Positions 25,560-32,755 of a stretch of DNA of 43,407 bases are shown piece after piece. A program made the translations under genes and the position numbers. Below the pieces are notes generated by a model. The model worked only from the letters and a program-made list of their open reading frames with translations. It was not told the DNA's origin and searched no databases. Each line of letters opens with the position of its first letter. Positions within the stretch are counted from its first letter, which is position 1. Source of the DNA: Chloroflexota bacterium (GTDB taxonomy: Bacteria; Chloroflexota; Anaerolineae; UBA4142). The stretch spans positions 1 to 43,407 of the forward strand of contig JACRPR010000001.1 of assembly GCA_016223105.1 (NCBI GenBank). The letters are read 5' to 3'.

Positions 25560-26270
25560 ATGAAAGCCGTTGTGTTAGCCGGTGGCAAAGGGACGCGGCT
25601 TGCGCCCTACACCAAAATTTTACCCAAACCGATGATGCCGATTGGCGATTTGCCGATTCTGGAAATTTTACTGCGCCAAATGAAACGCGCCGGGATTGAC
25701 GAGGCGATTCTCACGGTCGGTCATCTCGCCGAATTGATGCAGGCATTTTTTCAAAACGGCGAACGTTTCGGTTTGCCGATTCGGTACAGTTTCGAGGAGC
25801 AACCGCTCGGCACCGCGGGACCGCTCGCGTTGGTCGAAGGACTCGACGCCACGTTTCTCGTGACGAACGGCGATGTGTTGACGAATTTAGATTTGCGAAA
25901 TCTGATTGACTTTCATCGCGCCGAAGGCGGCGTCGCGACGATCGCGATGCACGAGCGCAAGATCAAGATTGATCTGGGCGTGATCCAGCGGAACGGCGGG
26001 AACGCGATTATCGGCTATATCGAAAAGCCGACGTACGAATTTCACGTCAGTATGGGCATTTATGTTTTCGAGCCGCGCGTGCTGGCGCACATTCCGCGCG
26101 GGCAGTATTTCGATTTTCCCGACCTGGTTTTGCGCTTGATCGAACAACGCGAGCGCGTGATCGGCTACCCCTTCGACGGCTATTGGCAAGACCTGGGTCG
26201 CGCCGATGATTACGAGCAAGCGATTCAAGAATTTGAAACACTCCGTCCGCAGATTTTGGGCGAGGGATAA
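25560..26270 (+). CDS. Sugar-1-phosphate nucleotidyltransferase
   Basis: 236 residues from ATG 25560, placed 4 bases after AGAGGT. The N-terminal signature 'VVLAGGKGTRLAPYTKILPK' binds the NTP, 'LGTAGPLA' and 'FLVTNGDVLTNLD' carry the metal-binding Asp, and 'YWQDLGRADDY' closes the fold. It lacks a C-terminal hexapeptide domain. Such enzymes make an NDP-sugar from sugar-1-phosphate and NTP. Lying between a 4,6-dehydratase and an aminotransferase, it likely supplies their nucleotide sugar, perhaps a GDP or UDP amino sugar as in legionaminic or bacillosamine-type routes. Confidence 0.85.
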   Translation: MKAVVLAGGKGTRLAPYTKILPKPMMPIGDLPILEILLRQMKRAGIDEAILTVGHLAELMQAFFQNGERFGLPIRYSFEEQPLGTAGPLALVEGLDATFLVTNGDVLTNLDLRNLIDFHRAEGGVATIAMHERKIKIDLGVIQRNGGNAIIGYIEKPTYEFHVSMGIYVFEPRVLAHIPRGQYFDFPDLVLRLIEQRERVIGYPFDGYWQDLGRADDYEQAIQEFETLRPQILGEG

Positions 26271-26279
26271 TTCCGCATT

Positions 26280-26302
26280 CCCCCACCCCCGCAAGGTGGG
26301 GG
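26280..26302 (+). terminator. 8-bp hairpin between nucleotidyltransferase and aminotransferase genes
   Basis: cccccacc (26280-26287) pairs with ggtggggg (26295-26302) around a 7-base loop. No T-run follows and a GGAGAG ribosome site comes 7 bases later, so it may only attenuate transcription or be a repeat. Confidence 0.4.
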
Positions 26303-26320
26303 AAGATCGGAGAGAAAACA

Positions 26321-27460
26321 ATGAACTGGCGCGTGCCGTTAGCCGATTTGAATTACGCTTTGGACGAAGAGCAAGCGATCCGCGATGTGCTGTGGAGCCG
26401 CTGGTTGACGATGGGCGCGATCACCCAACGCTTCGAACACGAGTTCGCCGCGTTCCTCGGCGTCAAACACGCGCTCGCGGTTTCGAACGCGACGGTCGCG
26501 TTGCATCTCGCACTGCTCGCGCTCGACATCGGTCCCGGCGATGAGGTGATCGCGCCCGCGCTCACGTTTGTCGCGACGACGAACGCGGTGTTGTACACCG
26601 GCGCGGAGGTGCGCTTTGCCGATATTTGCGGCGCGCACGATCTCAACATCGCGCCCGCCGAGATCGAAAAACAGATCACGCCGCGCACGCGCGCGATCAT
26701 CGTCGTGCATTACGGCGGTTATCCGTGCCAAATGGAATGCATCGCGGAAATCGCGTCTCGGCACAAACTCGCGATCATCGAAGACGCCGCGCACGCGCCG
26801 GACGCGTCGCTGGACGGCACGGTGCTGGGAACGTGGGGCGTCGCTGGATGTTTTAGTTTTTTCGGGAACAAGAATCTTTCGACCGGCGAAGGCGGAATGT
26901 TGATCACGAATCGCGACGACATCGCGGATCGCGTCCGGCTTTTGCGCTCGCACGGCATGACGACGCTCACCTGGGATCGGCATCAGGGACACGCGTCCAC
27001 GTATGATGTTACCGACCTGGGTTACAATTATCGGATTGACGAATTGCGTTCCGCGCTCGGACGCGCGCAACTTGGTAAACTGCGCGCGGGGAACATGCGC
27101 CGCCAAGCGATCACCGAAAAATACTGGGAACGTTTGAGCGACACCGCGCTCGAGTTTCCGTTTCGCAATGCGCTCGGCATTTCGGCGCATCATCTCTTTC
27201 CGATTCTCTTGCCCGAAGGGTGCGACCGCGCGCGTTTTATGGATGCTCTGCGCGCGGAGGAAATTCAAACGAGCATTCATTATCCGCCGATTCATTTGTT
27301 CACGTACTATCGCAATCGCTACCCGGCGGTGTTGTTGCCGATCACCGAAGCGCTTGCCGCGCGCCAGGTAACTCTGCCGTTATATCCGACGATGAGCGAC
27401 GCGCAAATCGAGTTGGTGATCGCCGCGACGCGCAACGCGTTGAACGCGGTCAGCGACTAA
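26321..27460 (+). CDS. DegT/DnrJ/EryC1 family sugar aminotransferase
   Basis: A 379-residue PLP enzyme. The start ATG 26321 follows GGAGAG at 26309-26314. 'ISNAT'-type phosphate region 'AVSNATVALHLALLAL', 'APALTFVATTNAVLYTGAEV' and 'IEDAAHAPDA' are standard, and the PLP-binding lysine is K184 in 'FFGNKNLSTGEGGM'. Family members aminate keto-sugar nucleotides. With the dehydratase (24392) and nucleotidyltransferase (25560) it forms a module for a 4-amino-4,6-dideoxy sugar. No acetyltransferase or synthase that would complete a nonulosonic acid is present. Confidence 0.9.
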   Translation: MNWRVPLADLNYALDEEQAIRDVLWSRWLTMGAITQRFEHEFAAFLGVKHALAVSNATVALHLALLALDIGPGDEVIAPALTFVATTNAVLYTGAEVRFADICGAHDLNIAPAEIEKQITPRTRAIIVVHYGGYPCQMECIAEIASRHKLAIIEDAAHAPDASLDGTVLGTWGVAGCFSFFGNKNLSTGEGGMLITNRDDIADRVRLLRSHGMTTLTWDRHQGHASTYDVTDLGYNYRIDELRSALGRAQLGKLRAGNMRRQAITEKYWERLSDTALEFPFRNALGISAHHLFPILLPEGCDRARFMDALRAEEIQTSIHYPPIHLFTYYRNRYPAVLLPITEALAARQVTLPLYPTMSDAQIELVIAATRNALNAVSD

Positions 27461-27464
27461 CCCG

Positions 27465-27752
27465 GTGTCACCCTGAGCCCTTCGTTACCTCAGAAAGTGT
27501 TTTGAAATTGACTGTGGAGCGGCTTTTCCAAGCCGCATATGCGGGCTAGTAGTCCGCCACACAAATTTTGAGGGGTCGTAGCATAGCTCCTCGTGGGTTT
27601 CTAACGCGCACAAGGCGCTATGCTACCCCTCAAAACTTCTGTGGTGAACTACTAGAAAGCCCGCGCCACGAATTTCAAAACACTCTCTCAGGGTAAACTC
27701 CGCGAAGGGTCTCGCGCGATGCACAGGAGATTTTTCGCTTCGCTCAGAATGA
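27465..27752. repeat. Interspersed intergenic repeat, split by an insertion
   Basis: 27465-27493 (gtgtcaccctgagcccttcg... to ctcag) and 27687-27752 (ctcagggtaaactcc... to gaatgacaa) are the two halves of one repeat. The unbroken form is present, reverse-complemented, at 37559-37649, which runs straight through the junction. The 193-bp element at 27494-27686 interrupts it. Confidence 0.85.
27494..27686. mobile_element. MITE-like non-autonomous element with TIRs and 5-bp target duplication
   Basis: A 193-bp insertion. The left end aaagtgttttgaaatt (27494-27509) and right end aatttcaaaacactct (27671-27686) are 15/16 inverted repeats. CTCAG flanks it on both sides (27489-27493 and 27687-27691), while the uninterrupted sibling repeat has it once (CTGAG at 37621-37625). 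The interior is also largely palindromic: 27541-27587 pairs with 27615-27664. It encodes no protein, so it would need a transposase from elsewhere. Confidence 0.85.
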
Positions 27753-27774
27753 CAATAGATGATCGAGGTTAATT

Positions 27775-29409
27775 GTGGAACTACGCCAGTATTTTGCGCT
27801 CTTTCGTAAATGGGCTTGGTTGGTGATTCTGCTCGGCGCGCTGTCCGCAGGATCGAGTTATCTGTACAGTTTGCAAATTCGTCCGATCTATCGCGCGGAC
27901 ACGACGGTGCTTGTCGGACAGACGACGGCGCAGAACCAGAATCCGTACATTGATCCGGTTCAATCGGCGACGAATTTTGCGAACGCGTATTCGTTGCTCG
28001 CGACGCAACCGGCGGTTTTGCAAGCGACCGCCGAAGCGATTCAGTGGCAACAGCCCTGGCAAAATTTGTATTTCAAAGTTACCGCGAAAGCGAGCGGCGG
28101 TCAGTTGATCCAGATCAGCGTGACGGATCTCGATCCTCAGCAAGCCCAAACGATCGCGAACGAAATCGCGCGGCAATTGATTTTGAAGGGACCGATCAGC
28201 GCGCAACAAAAACAAACCGAAGACCAACGCGAGTTTGTTACCGCGCAACTCACGCAGATCAAAAGCCAGGTCGAGACCGCGCAAAAATCGCTGACGAATC
28301 TCACGAACCAAGCCGCGCTCGAAAATGATCCGCTCAAGTTGAACGATCTGAACGCGCGCATCGCGATTCTGCAATCGAAAATCGCGGACGCGCAAAGAAA
28401 CTATGCGTCGCTCTCCCAAATTTTGTTGACCGGCTCGAATCTGTTCGTTACCGTGCTTGCGCCGGCGCAAGAACCGCGCACGCCGATCAGCCCGAACATT
28501 CCGCAAAATGTTTTATTCGCGCTGATTGCCGGCGCGGTGCTCGCCGGCGGCGTCGCGTTTCTGCTCGAATATCTCGACGACACGATCAAGGACGCGGACG
28601 ATGTGCAACGCGTGATGGGCATTTCGATGCTCGGCGCGATTATGCGGATCACCGGCGTGCGCCAACCGCCGGACAATTTGGTCACCGCCAAGCATCCGCG
28701 TTCGCCGATCGCGGAAGCGTATCGCGTGTTACGCACCAATTTGCGTTTTAGCGGAATCGAAAATCCGACCGGCGCGCTCGTCGTTACGAGCGCGAGTCCC
28801 GGCGAAGGCAAGACGACGACCGCGGCGAATCTCGCGGTCACGATCGCGCAGGGTGGTCGCCGCGTGATTTTGCTCGACACGGATTTGCACCGCCCGATGG
28901 TGGGCAAATTGTTTGGATTTTCAAACGACGTGGGCGTGAGCAGTTTATTTTTGGACGATGCACCGACGCTCGACAGCGTGATGCAAGCGACCGAAATTCC
29001 GACCTTGCGCGTGATCACGAGCGGACCTCTGCCGCCGAATCCCGCCGAAATGTTGGATTCACAATTGATGAAACAAATCATGCACGAGTTGCGCGCGCAA
29101 TCGGATATGGTCATTCTCGATTCGCCACCCACGCTCGCGGTCGCCGATGCGAGCATCCTGGGCGCGCAGTGTTCCGGCGCGGTGCTGGTGATTGACGCCG
29201 GGCGGACGCGCAGTGACGCGTCGCGCCGCGCGTTGCAAACGCTCAAACAAACCGGCGCAAAAGTATTCGGTGTCGTGCTCAACAAACTCAGCACGCGCCG
29301 CGCGTCCGGCTACTATCACTATTATTACTATTCGCACAAAGACAAGCCAGTGGAAAAATCGCGCGCGGTAGAAGTCGCGCCGCCCGCCCCGCGCCGCCGG
29401 AATAAGTAG
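27775..29409 (+). CDS. Wzz/CapA-CapB-type chain-length regulator with BY-kinase domain
   Basis: 544 residues from GTG 27775 (GAGGT 5 bases upstream). The N-terminal Wzz domain has membrane helices at about 13-32 and 243-264 around an external coiled region. The C-terminal tyrosine autokinase has Walker A 'SPGEGKTTT' near 341, Walker A' 'VILLDTDLHRP' near 364 and Walker B 'MVILDSPP' near 445. A tyrosine cluster 'GYYHYYYYSHKD' near 511 is the expected autophosphorylation site. In capsule systems it controls chain length and couples polymerase to export. The kinase and Wzz parts are one polypeptide, as in Wzc. It probably works with the Wzy at 8108. Confidence 0.9.
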   Translation: MELRQYFALFRKWAWLVILLGALSAGSSYLYSLQIRPIYRADTTVLVGQTTAQNQNPYIDPVQSATNFANAYSLLATQPAVLQATAEAIQWQQPWQNLYFKVTAKASGGQLIQISVTDLDPQQAQTIANEIARQLILKGPISAQQKQTEDQREFVTAQLTQIKSQVETAQKSLTNLTNQAALENDPLKLNDLNARIAILQSKIADAQRNYASLSQILLTGSNLFVTVLAPAQEPRTPISPNIPQNVLFALIAGAVLAGGVAFLLEYLDDTIKDADDVQRVMGISMLGAIMRITGVRQPPDNLVTAKHPRSPIAEAYRVLRTNLRFSGIENPTGALVVTSASPGEGKTTTAANLAVTIAQGGRRVILLDTDLHRPMVGKLFGFSNDVGVSSLFLDDAPTLDSVMQATEIPTLRVITSGPLPPNPAEMLDSQLMKQIMHELRAQSDMVILDSPPTLAVADASILGAQCSGAVLVIDAGRTRSDASRRALQTLKQTGAKVFGVVLNKLSTRRASGYYHYYYYSHKDKPVEKSRAVEVAPPAPRRRNK

Positions 29410-29410
29410 C

Positions 29411-29454
29411 GCGGGCGGCTCGCCCGCCATTACCGTTGCGGGCGAGCCGCCCGC
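29411..29454 (+). terminator. Perfect 17-bp hairpin
   Basis: gcgggcggctcgcccgc (29411-29427) and its exact reverse complement (29438-29454), with a 10-base loop, start 2 bases after the stop of the Wzc-like gene. It is GC-rich and lacks a T-run. It probably limits read-through or stabilises the 3' end. Confidence 0.6.
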
Positions 29455-29480
29455 ACCACATCGCGCCGGAATAAAAAACT

Positions 29481-31256
29481 GTGGATCGTTTGACCAATCG
29501 TTTTCCCATCATCGAAATTGTTTTGTGGATTCTCGGCATTGGCATTGCCGCGATCATTTTCCTGGCATTTGCGCCGGGATTTATCACCATTCTTGCCGGC
29601 TCGCCGACGCCGACGCTCACGCCAAAAGCGACGGTGACGCCACGCGCGACCTGGACGGCACTGCCGACTTCGACGAACATTCCTCTGCCGCCGCCGGTTG
29701 CCGCGCGTACGTCTCTGCCGGTGCCAACGCCACCGGCGCACGCGCAAGAATTCATCATCCACGCGGATCCCAAACGAAGCGGCTGGCTCACGAACAAGGA
29801 AACCGGCATTCATTGGGGCGACCGCAACTTGCACGCCGGGTCGTACAAAGACCAAGTCTTTCAGACCTTGTTGTACTTTGATGTCGCCGCGATCATCCCT
29901 GGTTCGAAAATTTTGTACGCGCAAGTCGAACTCGTCGGCTTGAATCGCGCGAACCTGGGATCGGAAGGCGCGTGGACATTGCGCGCGCTTCCCGCCGATC
30001 TCCTCGCGAATTGGACTCTGCGCCCGAACAAGGATTTTCGCGACGCGATTTCAAAACTCGATGTGGGCAATTCGCTCAAACCGGAAGACCTCACCGAAGA
30101 TCGCATCAACCAATTTATTTTCGCGCCCGCGCAATTCGCGCGCGTCGAAGAAATGATCAACGATAGAGGCGCGCTCGCGTTGCGGCTCGATGGTCCCGCG
30201 AGCGCGAGCGATAATTTGTTCACCTGGGATGCCGGCGATCGCGATCCAAAAATCGGATTGCATCCGACTCTGCGCGTGATCGTTGTGCCGAGCCAGTACG
30301 TTTACATCACGCAGACGCCGACGCCGCAAACCGTATTGACCGCCGCCGCGCTCGTCGCGACCGCGACCGAAGCGGCAAAACGCTTCGGCACGCCGACCGC
30401 ATTGCCGCGCAAGTTCGCGACGATGCCGCCGTTGAAACCGATCACGCCGGAACCAACGCCCGCGAACGCGGAGACGATCAGCGCGCAAGCGATGTACGCG
30501 ACTGCAGTCGCGATGACGACCGGCACGTTGACGCCGACACCACTGCACTGGGTTACGACAACGCCGGTGCCGCTCGTGATTCCCGCGCGCAATCTTTCGC
30601 CAACGCACACCGCGACGCCGACGCCGACGCCGCTCACCATCGCGCAATCGGCGCGGCGCGCAATCGCGCCCGACCTGTTCAACAAAATTATGTTTCAACG
30701 CGGTCCGCGTTACGCGCCGACGATTTGGGTGATGGATCCGGACGGCGCGAACCTGGGTCTGGTCACGGAGCGCGTGATGTACGAGACGGCGACCGCGCGC
30801 GACACGATTTCGCCCGACGGCATTTTCGCGTTGTTCAACGGCGCGGATCAAAATCGTCCCGACACGCTTCAAATTTGGCGATCCGATTTGCGCCAGCCAA
30901 AATTGCCGCCGACGGTGTTGACCGCGTTGCGCGCCGGCATCGCGTTCGCGCCGACCTGGTCGCCGGACGGAACCAAGATCGCGTACACCAGCACCGAAAC
31001 CGGGCGGCACGAAATTTGGACGCTCGACGCGAACACGCGCGCGACGAAACAATTGACGGTCAGCGCGGATTGGTTTTGGAATCAATTTCCGTCCTGGTCA
31101 CCGGACGGCAAGCAGATTGTTTTTTCTTCCGATCGCGATCATAGCGGCGCATTTTCGGAAATTTGGGTGATGAATGCGGACGGCGCGAGTTGGCGCAAAC
31201 TCGGCGACGGCACCCAGGACGCGTGGGGCGCGGTGTGGATCAAGTGGAAACAGTAA
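29481..31256 (+). CDS. Membrane-anchored TolB-like beta-propeller surface protein
   Basis: 591 residues from GTG 29481. An uncleaved signal/anchor helix (about 11-36) is followed by Thr-Pro-rich linkers. A beta domain (about 90-270, with 'VFQTLLYFDVAAI', 'ALALRLDGPAS' and a WxAGDRD segment) resembles the DNRLRE/carbohydrate-binding-like domains of secreted Chloroflexota proteins. Another Thr-Pro linker leads to PD40/TolB-like propeller blades ('APTWSPDGTKIAYTST', 'FPSWSPDGKQIVFSS') up to the C-terminus. It is outside the membrane and may bind polysaccharide or other surface proteins. No catalytic motif is seen. The propeller is partial, with about four blades. Confidence 0.75.
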   Translation: MDRLTNRFPIIEIVLWILGIGIAAIIFLAFAPGFITILAGSPTPTLTPKATVTPRATWTALPTSTNIPLPPPVAARTSLPVPTPPAHAQEFIIHADPKRSGWLTNKETGIHWGDRNLHAGSYKDQVFQTLLYFDVAAIIPGSKILYAQVELVGLNRANLGSEGAWTLRALPADLLANWTLRPNKDFRDAISKLDVGNSLKPEDLTEDRINQFIFAPAQFARVEEMINDRGALALRLDGPASASDNLFTWDAGDRDPKIGLHPTLRVIVVPSQYVYITQTPTPQTVLTAAALVATATEAAKRFGTPTALPRKFATMPPLKPITPEPTPANAETISAQAMYATAVAMTTGTLTPTPLHWVTTTPVPLVIPARNLSPTHTATPTPTPLTIAQSARRAIAPDLFNKIMFQRGPRYAPTIWVMDPDGANLGLVTERVMYETATARDTISPDGIFALFNGADQNRPDTLQIWRSDLRQPKLPPTVLTALRAGIAFAPTWSPDGTKIAYTSTETGRHEIWTLDANTRATKQLTVSADWFWNQFPSWSPDGKQIVFSSDRDHSGAFSEIWVMNADGASWRKLGDGTQDAWGAVWIKWKQ

Positions 31257-31258
31257 CG

Positions 31259-31297
31259 AAAAACCAGGTTTCTCCCCTTCGGGGAAACCTGGTTTTT
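31259..31297 (+). terminator. Rho-independent terminator
   Basis: aaaaaccaggttt (31259-31271) pairs with aaacctggttttt (31285-31297), with an inner cccc/gggg pairing and a TTC-type loop. The T-run after the stem makes this a convincing terminator for the propeller gene. The next gene starts shortly after it. Confidence 0.75.
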
Positions 31298-31321
31298 GGC
31301 GGGGGTGACGCGGAACGCGCC

Positions 31322-32515
31322 TTGACGCAATTCATTCGCGCGGCGTTTCCGTTCGATGACGACACGGTTGCCGCGCCGACGCTCGATGCGGATCAATGGA
31401 ACGCGGTCGCGCAAATCGCGTGGGCAAACAATCTCACGCCGTTGTTGTATGCCGCGATCTTACAGAACGAGGACACGGGTGCGCCCGCCGCGCTCGTCGA
31501 AACACTGCAGACCGCGTACCACCAAGTCAAAATCGCGAACTGGGTCGCGTTTCGTGAGGTGGGCGAACTGCTCACGATTTTCGAACGCGAAAAAATCGAG
31601 ACGGTTTTGCTCAAGGGCGCGGCGTTAGCCAAGACGGTCTACCCCGCGATCGCGATGCGTCCGATGGGCGATGTGGACGTTTTGTTTCGTGACGACGACG
31701 TGGCACACGCGCGCGCTATTTTGATCGCGCGTGGTTTCACACCCGGTCTGGAGCCAAGCGAGAATTTCCAAACACGTTTCGCGTGTGAGCAAGCGTTCAC
31801 GCGCGCGGGCAAGTATCCGATGATGTTTGAAGTGCATTGGCATCTCTTCAATCTGCCGTACTATCGCGCGCGCATCCCGATCGAATGGTTTTGGCAACGC
31901 ACGCTCCCGATGCGCGTGAACGATCAGCCCGCGCGCGCGTTCGCGCCCGAAGCGCAAATCATTCATCTTGCCGCGCACGCGGCTTTGCATCATCAAGGAC
32001 ACAACTTGCTCGCCGCCTACGATCTCGCGTTGACGCTCGCGCGTTACCGCGACCAGATCAACTGGGACGATGTGATTCAAGCCGCGCGCGCGTTTGTATT
32101 GAGCCGCATCGTGCAAGCGAATTTGGCGCGCGTGCGCGAAACCTGGGGCGTCGCCGCGCCGGCGCAAGTTGAGACGCGCTTGGCGCGCGCCGCCGGTCTT
32201 GGCGAGCGCGTGCTGTTCGCGATCAACACATCGTCGCGCGTCGAGGCGCGCGATCTATGGGATGGAATGAATTTGCCGGACGCCAAATCCAGGATGCGGT
32301 TTTTTCTGGGCATCCTGTTTCCCAGTCGGGATTATATGCGGAAACGGTACGGAATTGTTGATCAACAAGGTTTGACCTGGTCTTATGCCCAAAGACTGGG
32401 TCGCGGCGCGCAAATGTTCGCGCGCTCGGTTATGGCGATGGCGGGGAATGTGGTGAAGGTCGCGGGGCGCAGGCTCTATATTGTCAATGGCTGGTGCGAT
32501 TCAAGATTTGAGTGA
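31322..32515 (+). CDS. Nucleotidyltransferase-fold family protein (PF14907-like), RiPP/polysaccharide-associated
   Basis: 397 residues from TTG 31322; the frame is open upstream through the terminator, but no earlier start is credible. The signature 'LLKGAALAKTVYPAIAMRPMGDVDVLF' (in parts, about 96-122) matches the uncharacterised nucleotidyltransferase family PF14907: a Lys-Gly before the fold and the GDVD acidic pair. The C-terminal half is helical with 'IIHLAAHAALHHQGHNLLAAYDLAL'. Members often lie next to PqqD-like and HprK-like proteins in lasso-peptide and related clusters, as here. The reaction is unknown. Its 3' end overlaps the PqqD-like gene by about 29 bases, suggesting coupling. 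Confidence 0.8.
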   Translation: MTQFIRAAFPFDDDTVAAPTLDADQWNAVAQIAWANNLTPLLYAAILQNEDTGAPAALVETLQTAYHQVKIANWVAFREVGELLTIFEREKIETVLLKGAALAKTVYPAIAMRPMGDVDVLFRDDDVAHARAILIARGFTPGLEPSENFQTRFACEQAFTRAGKYPMMFEVHWHLFNLPYYRARIPIEWFWQRTLPMRVNDQPARAFAPEAQIIHLAAHAALHHQGHNLLAAYDLALTLARYRDQINWDDVIQAARAFVLSRIVQANLARVRETWGVAAPAQVETRLARAAGLGERVLFAINTSSRVEARDLWDGMNLPDAKSRMRFFLGILFPSRDYMRKRYGIVDQQGLTWSYAQRLGRGAQMFARSVMAMAGNVVKVAGRRLYIVNGWCDSRFE

Positions 32516-32747
32516 CAAGATATTTTCTCTGTCCACTCAAGCCGCGATGGAAACGTTCGACGATGGCGCGCTGGTTTTGCGTCTCAAAGATCAGCGCCTG
32601 ACCGAGTTGAATTTTGTCGCGCAACGCGTGATCGAATTGAGCGATGGCAAACGCACGGTCGGGCAAGTCGCGTGCGAATTGGCACATGCGTTTGAAATCG
32701 CTGAGACCGAAGCGGAGACTCTTCGCTTTGCTCAGAGTGACGCGTAG
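32487..32747 (+). CDS. PqqD-like peptide-recognition protein, C-terminally truncated
   Basis: 86 residues from ATG 32487 (a TTG at 32481 is in frame too). Residues about 20-65 match PqqD ('DDGALVLRLKDQRLTELNFVAQRVIELSDGKRTV...'), the winged fold that binds leader peptides of RiPP precursors (RRE). The final helix and 'FL..L...GLI' end of normal PqqD-like proteins are missing. Instead the frame ends in 'AETLRFAQSDA', encoded by gactcttcgctttgctcagagtga, a dispersed-repeat word. The leader-binding strand and helix remain, so partial function is possible. An intact second PqqD-like protein is encoded at 38465. Confidence 0.78.
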   Translation: MAGAIQDLSDKIFSLSTQAAMETFDDGALVLRLKDQRLTELNFVAQRVIELSDGKRTVGQVACELAHAFEIAETEAETLRFAQSDA

Positions 32748-32755
32748 AACAAACC

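Noticed and set aside
24395-25588. Long minus-strand frame (397 codons) opposite the dehydratase gene
   Set aside because: It is rich in Arg, Ala and His and mirrors a clear SDR gene. Such antisense frames are common in GC-rich DNA; similar ones at 26339-27295 and 30051-31085 were also dropped.
24392-27460. Complete legionaminic or pseudaminic acid pathway
   Set aside because: Only dehydratase, nucleotidyltransferase and aminotransferase are present. Synthase, hydrolase/epimerase and CMP-transferase genes are missing.
27494-27686. Complete insertion sequence
   Set aside because: It is only 193 bp and codes for no transposase, so it is described as a non-autonomous MITE-like element.
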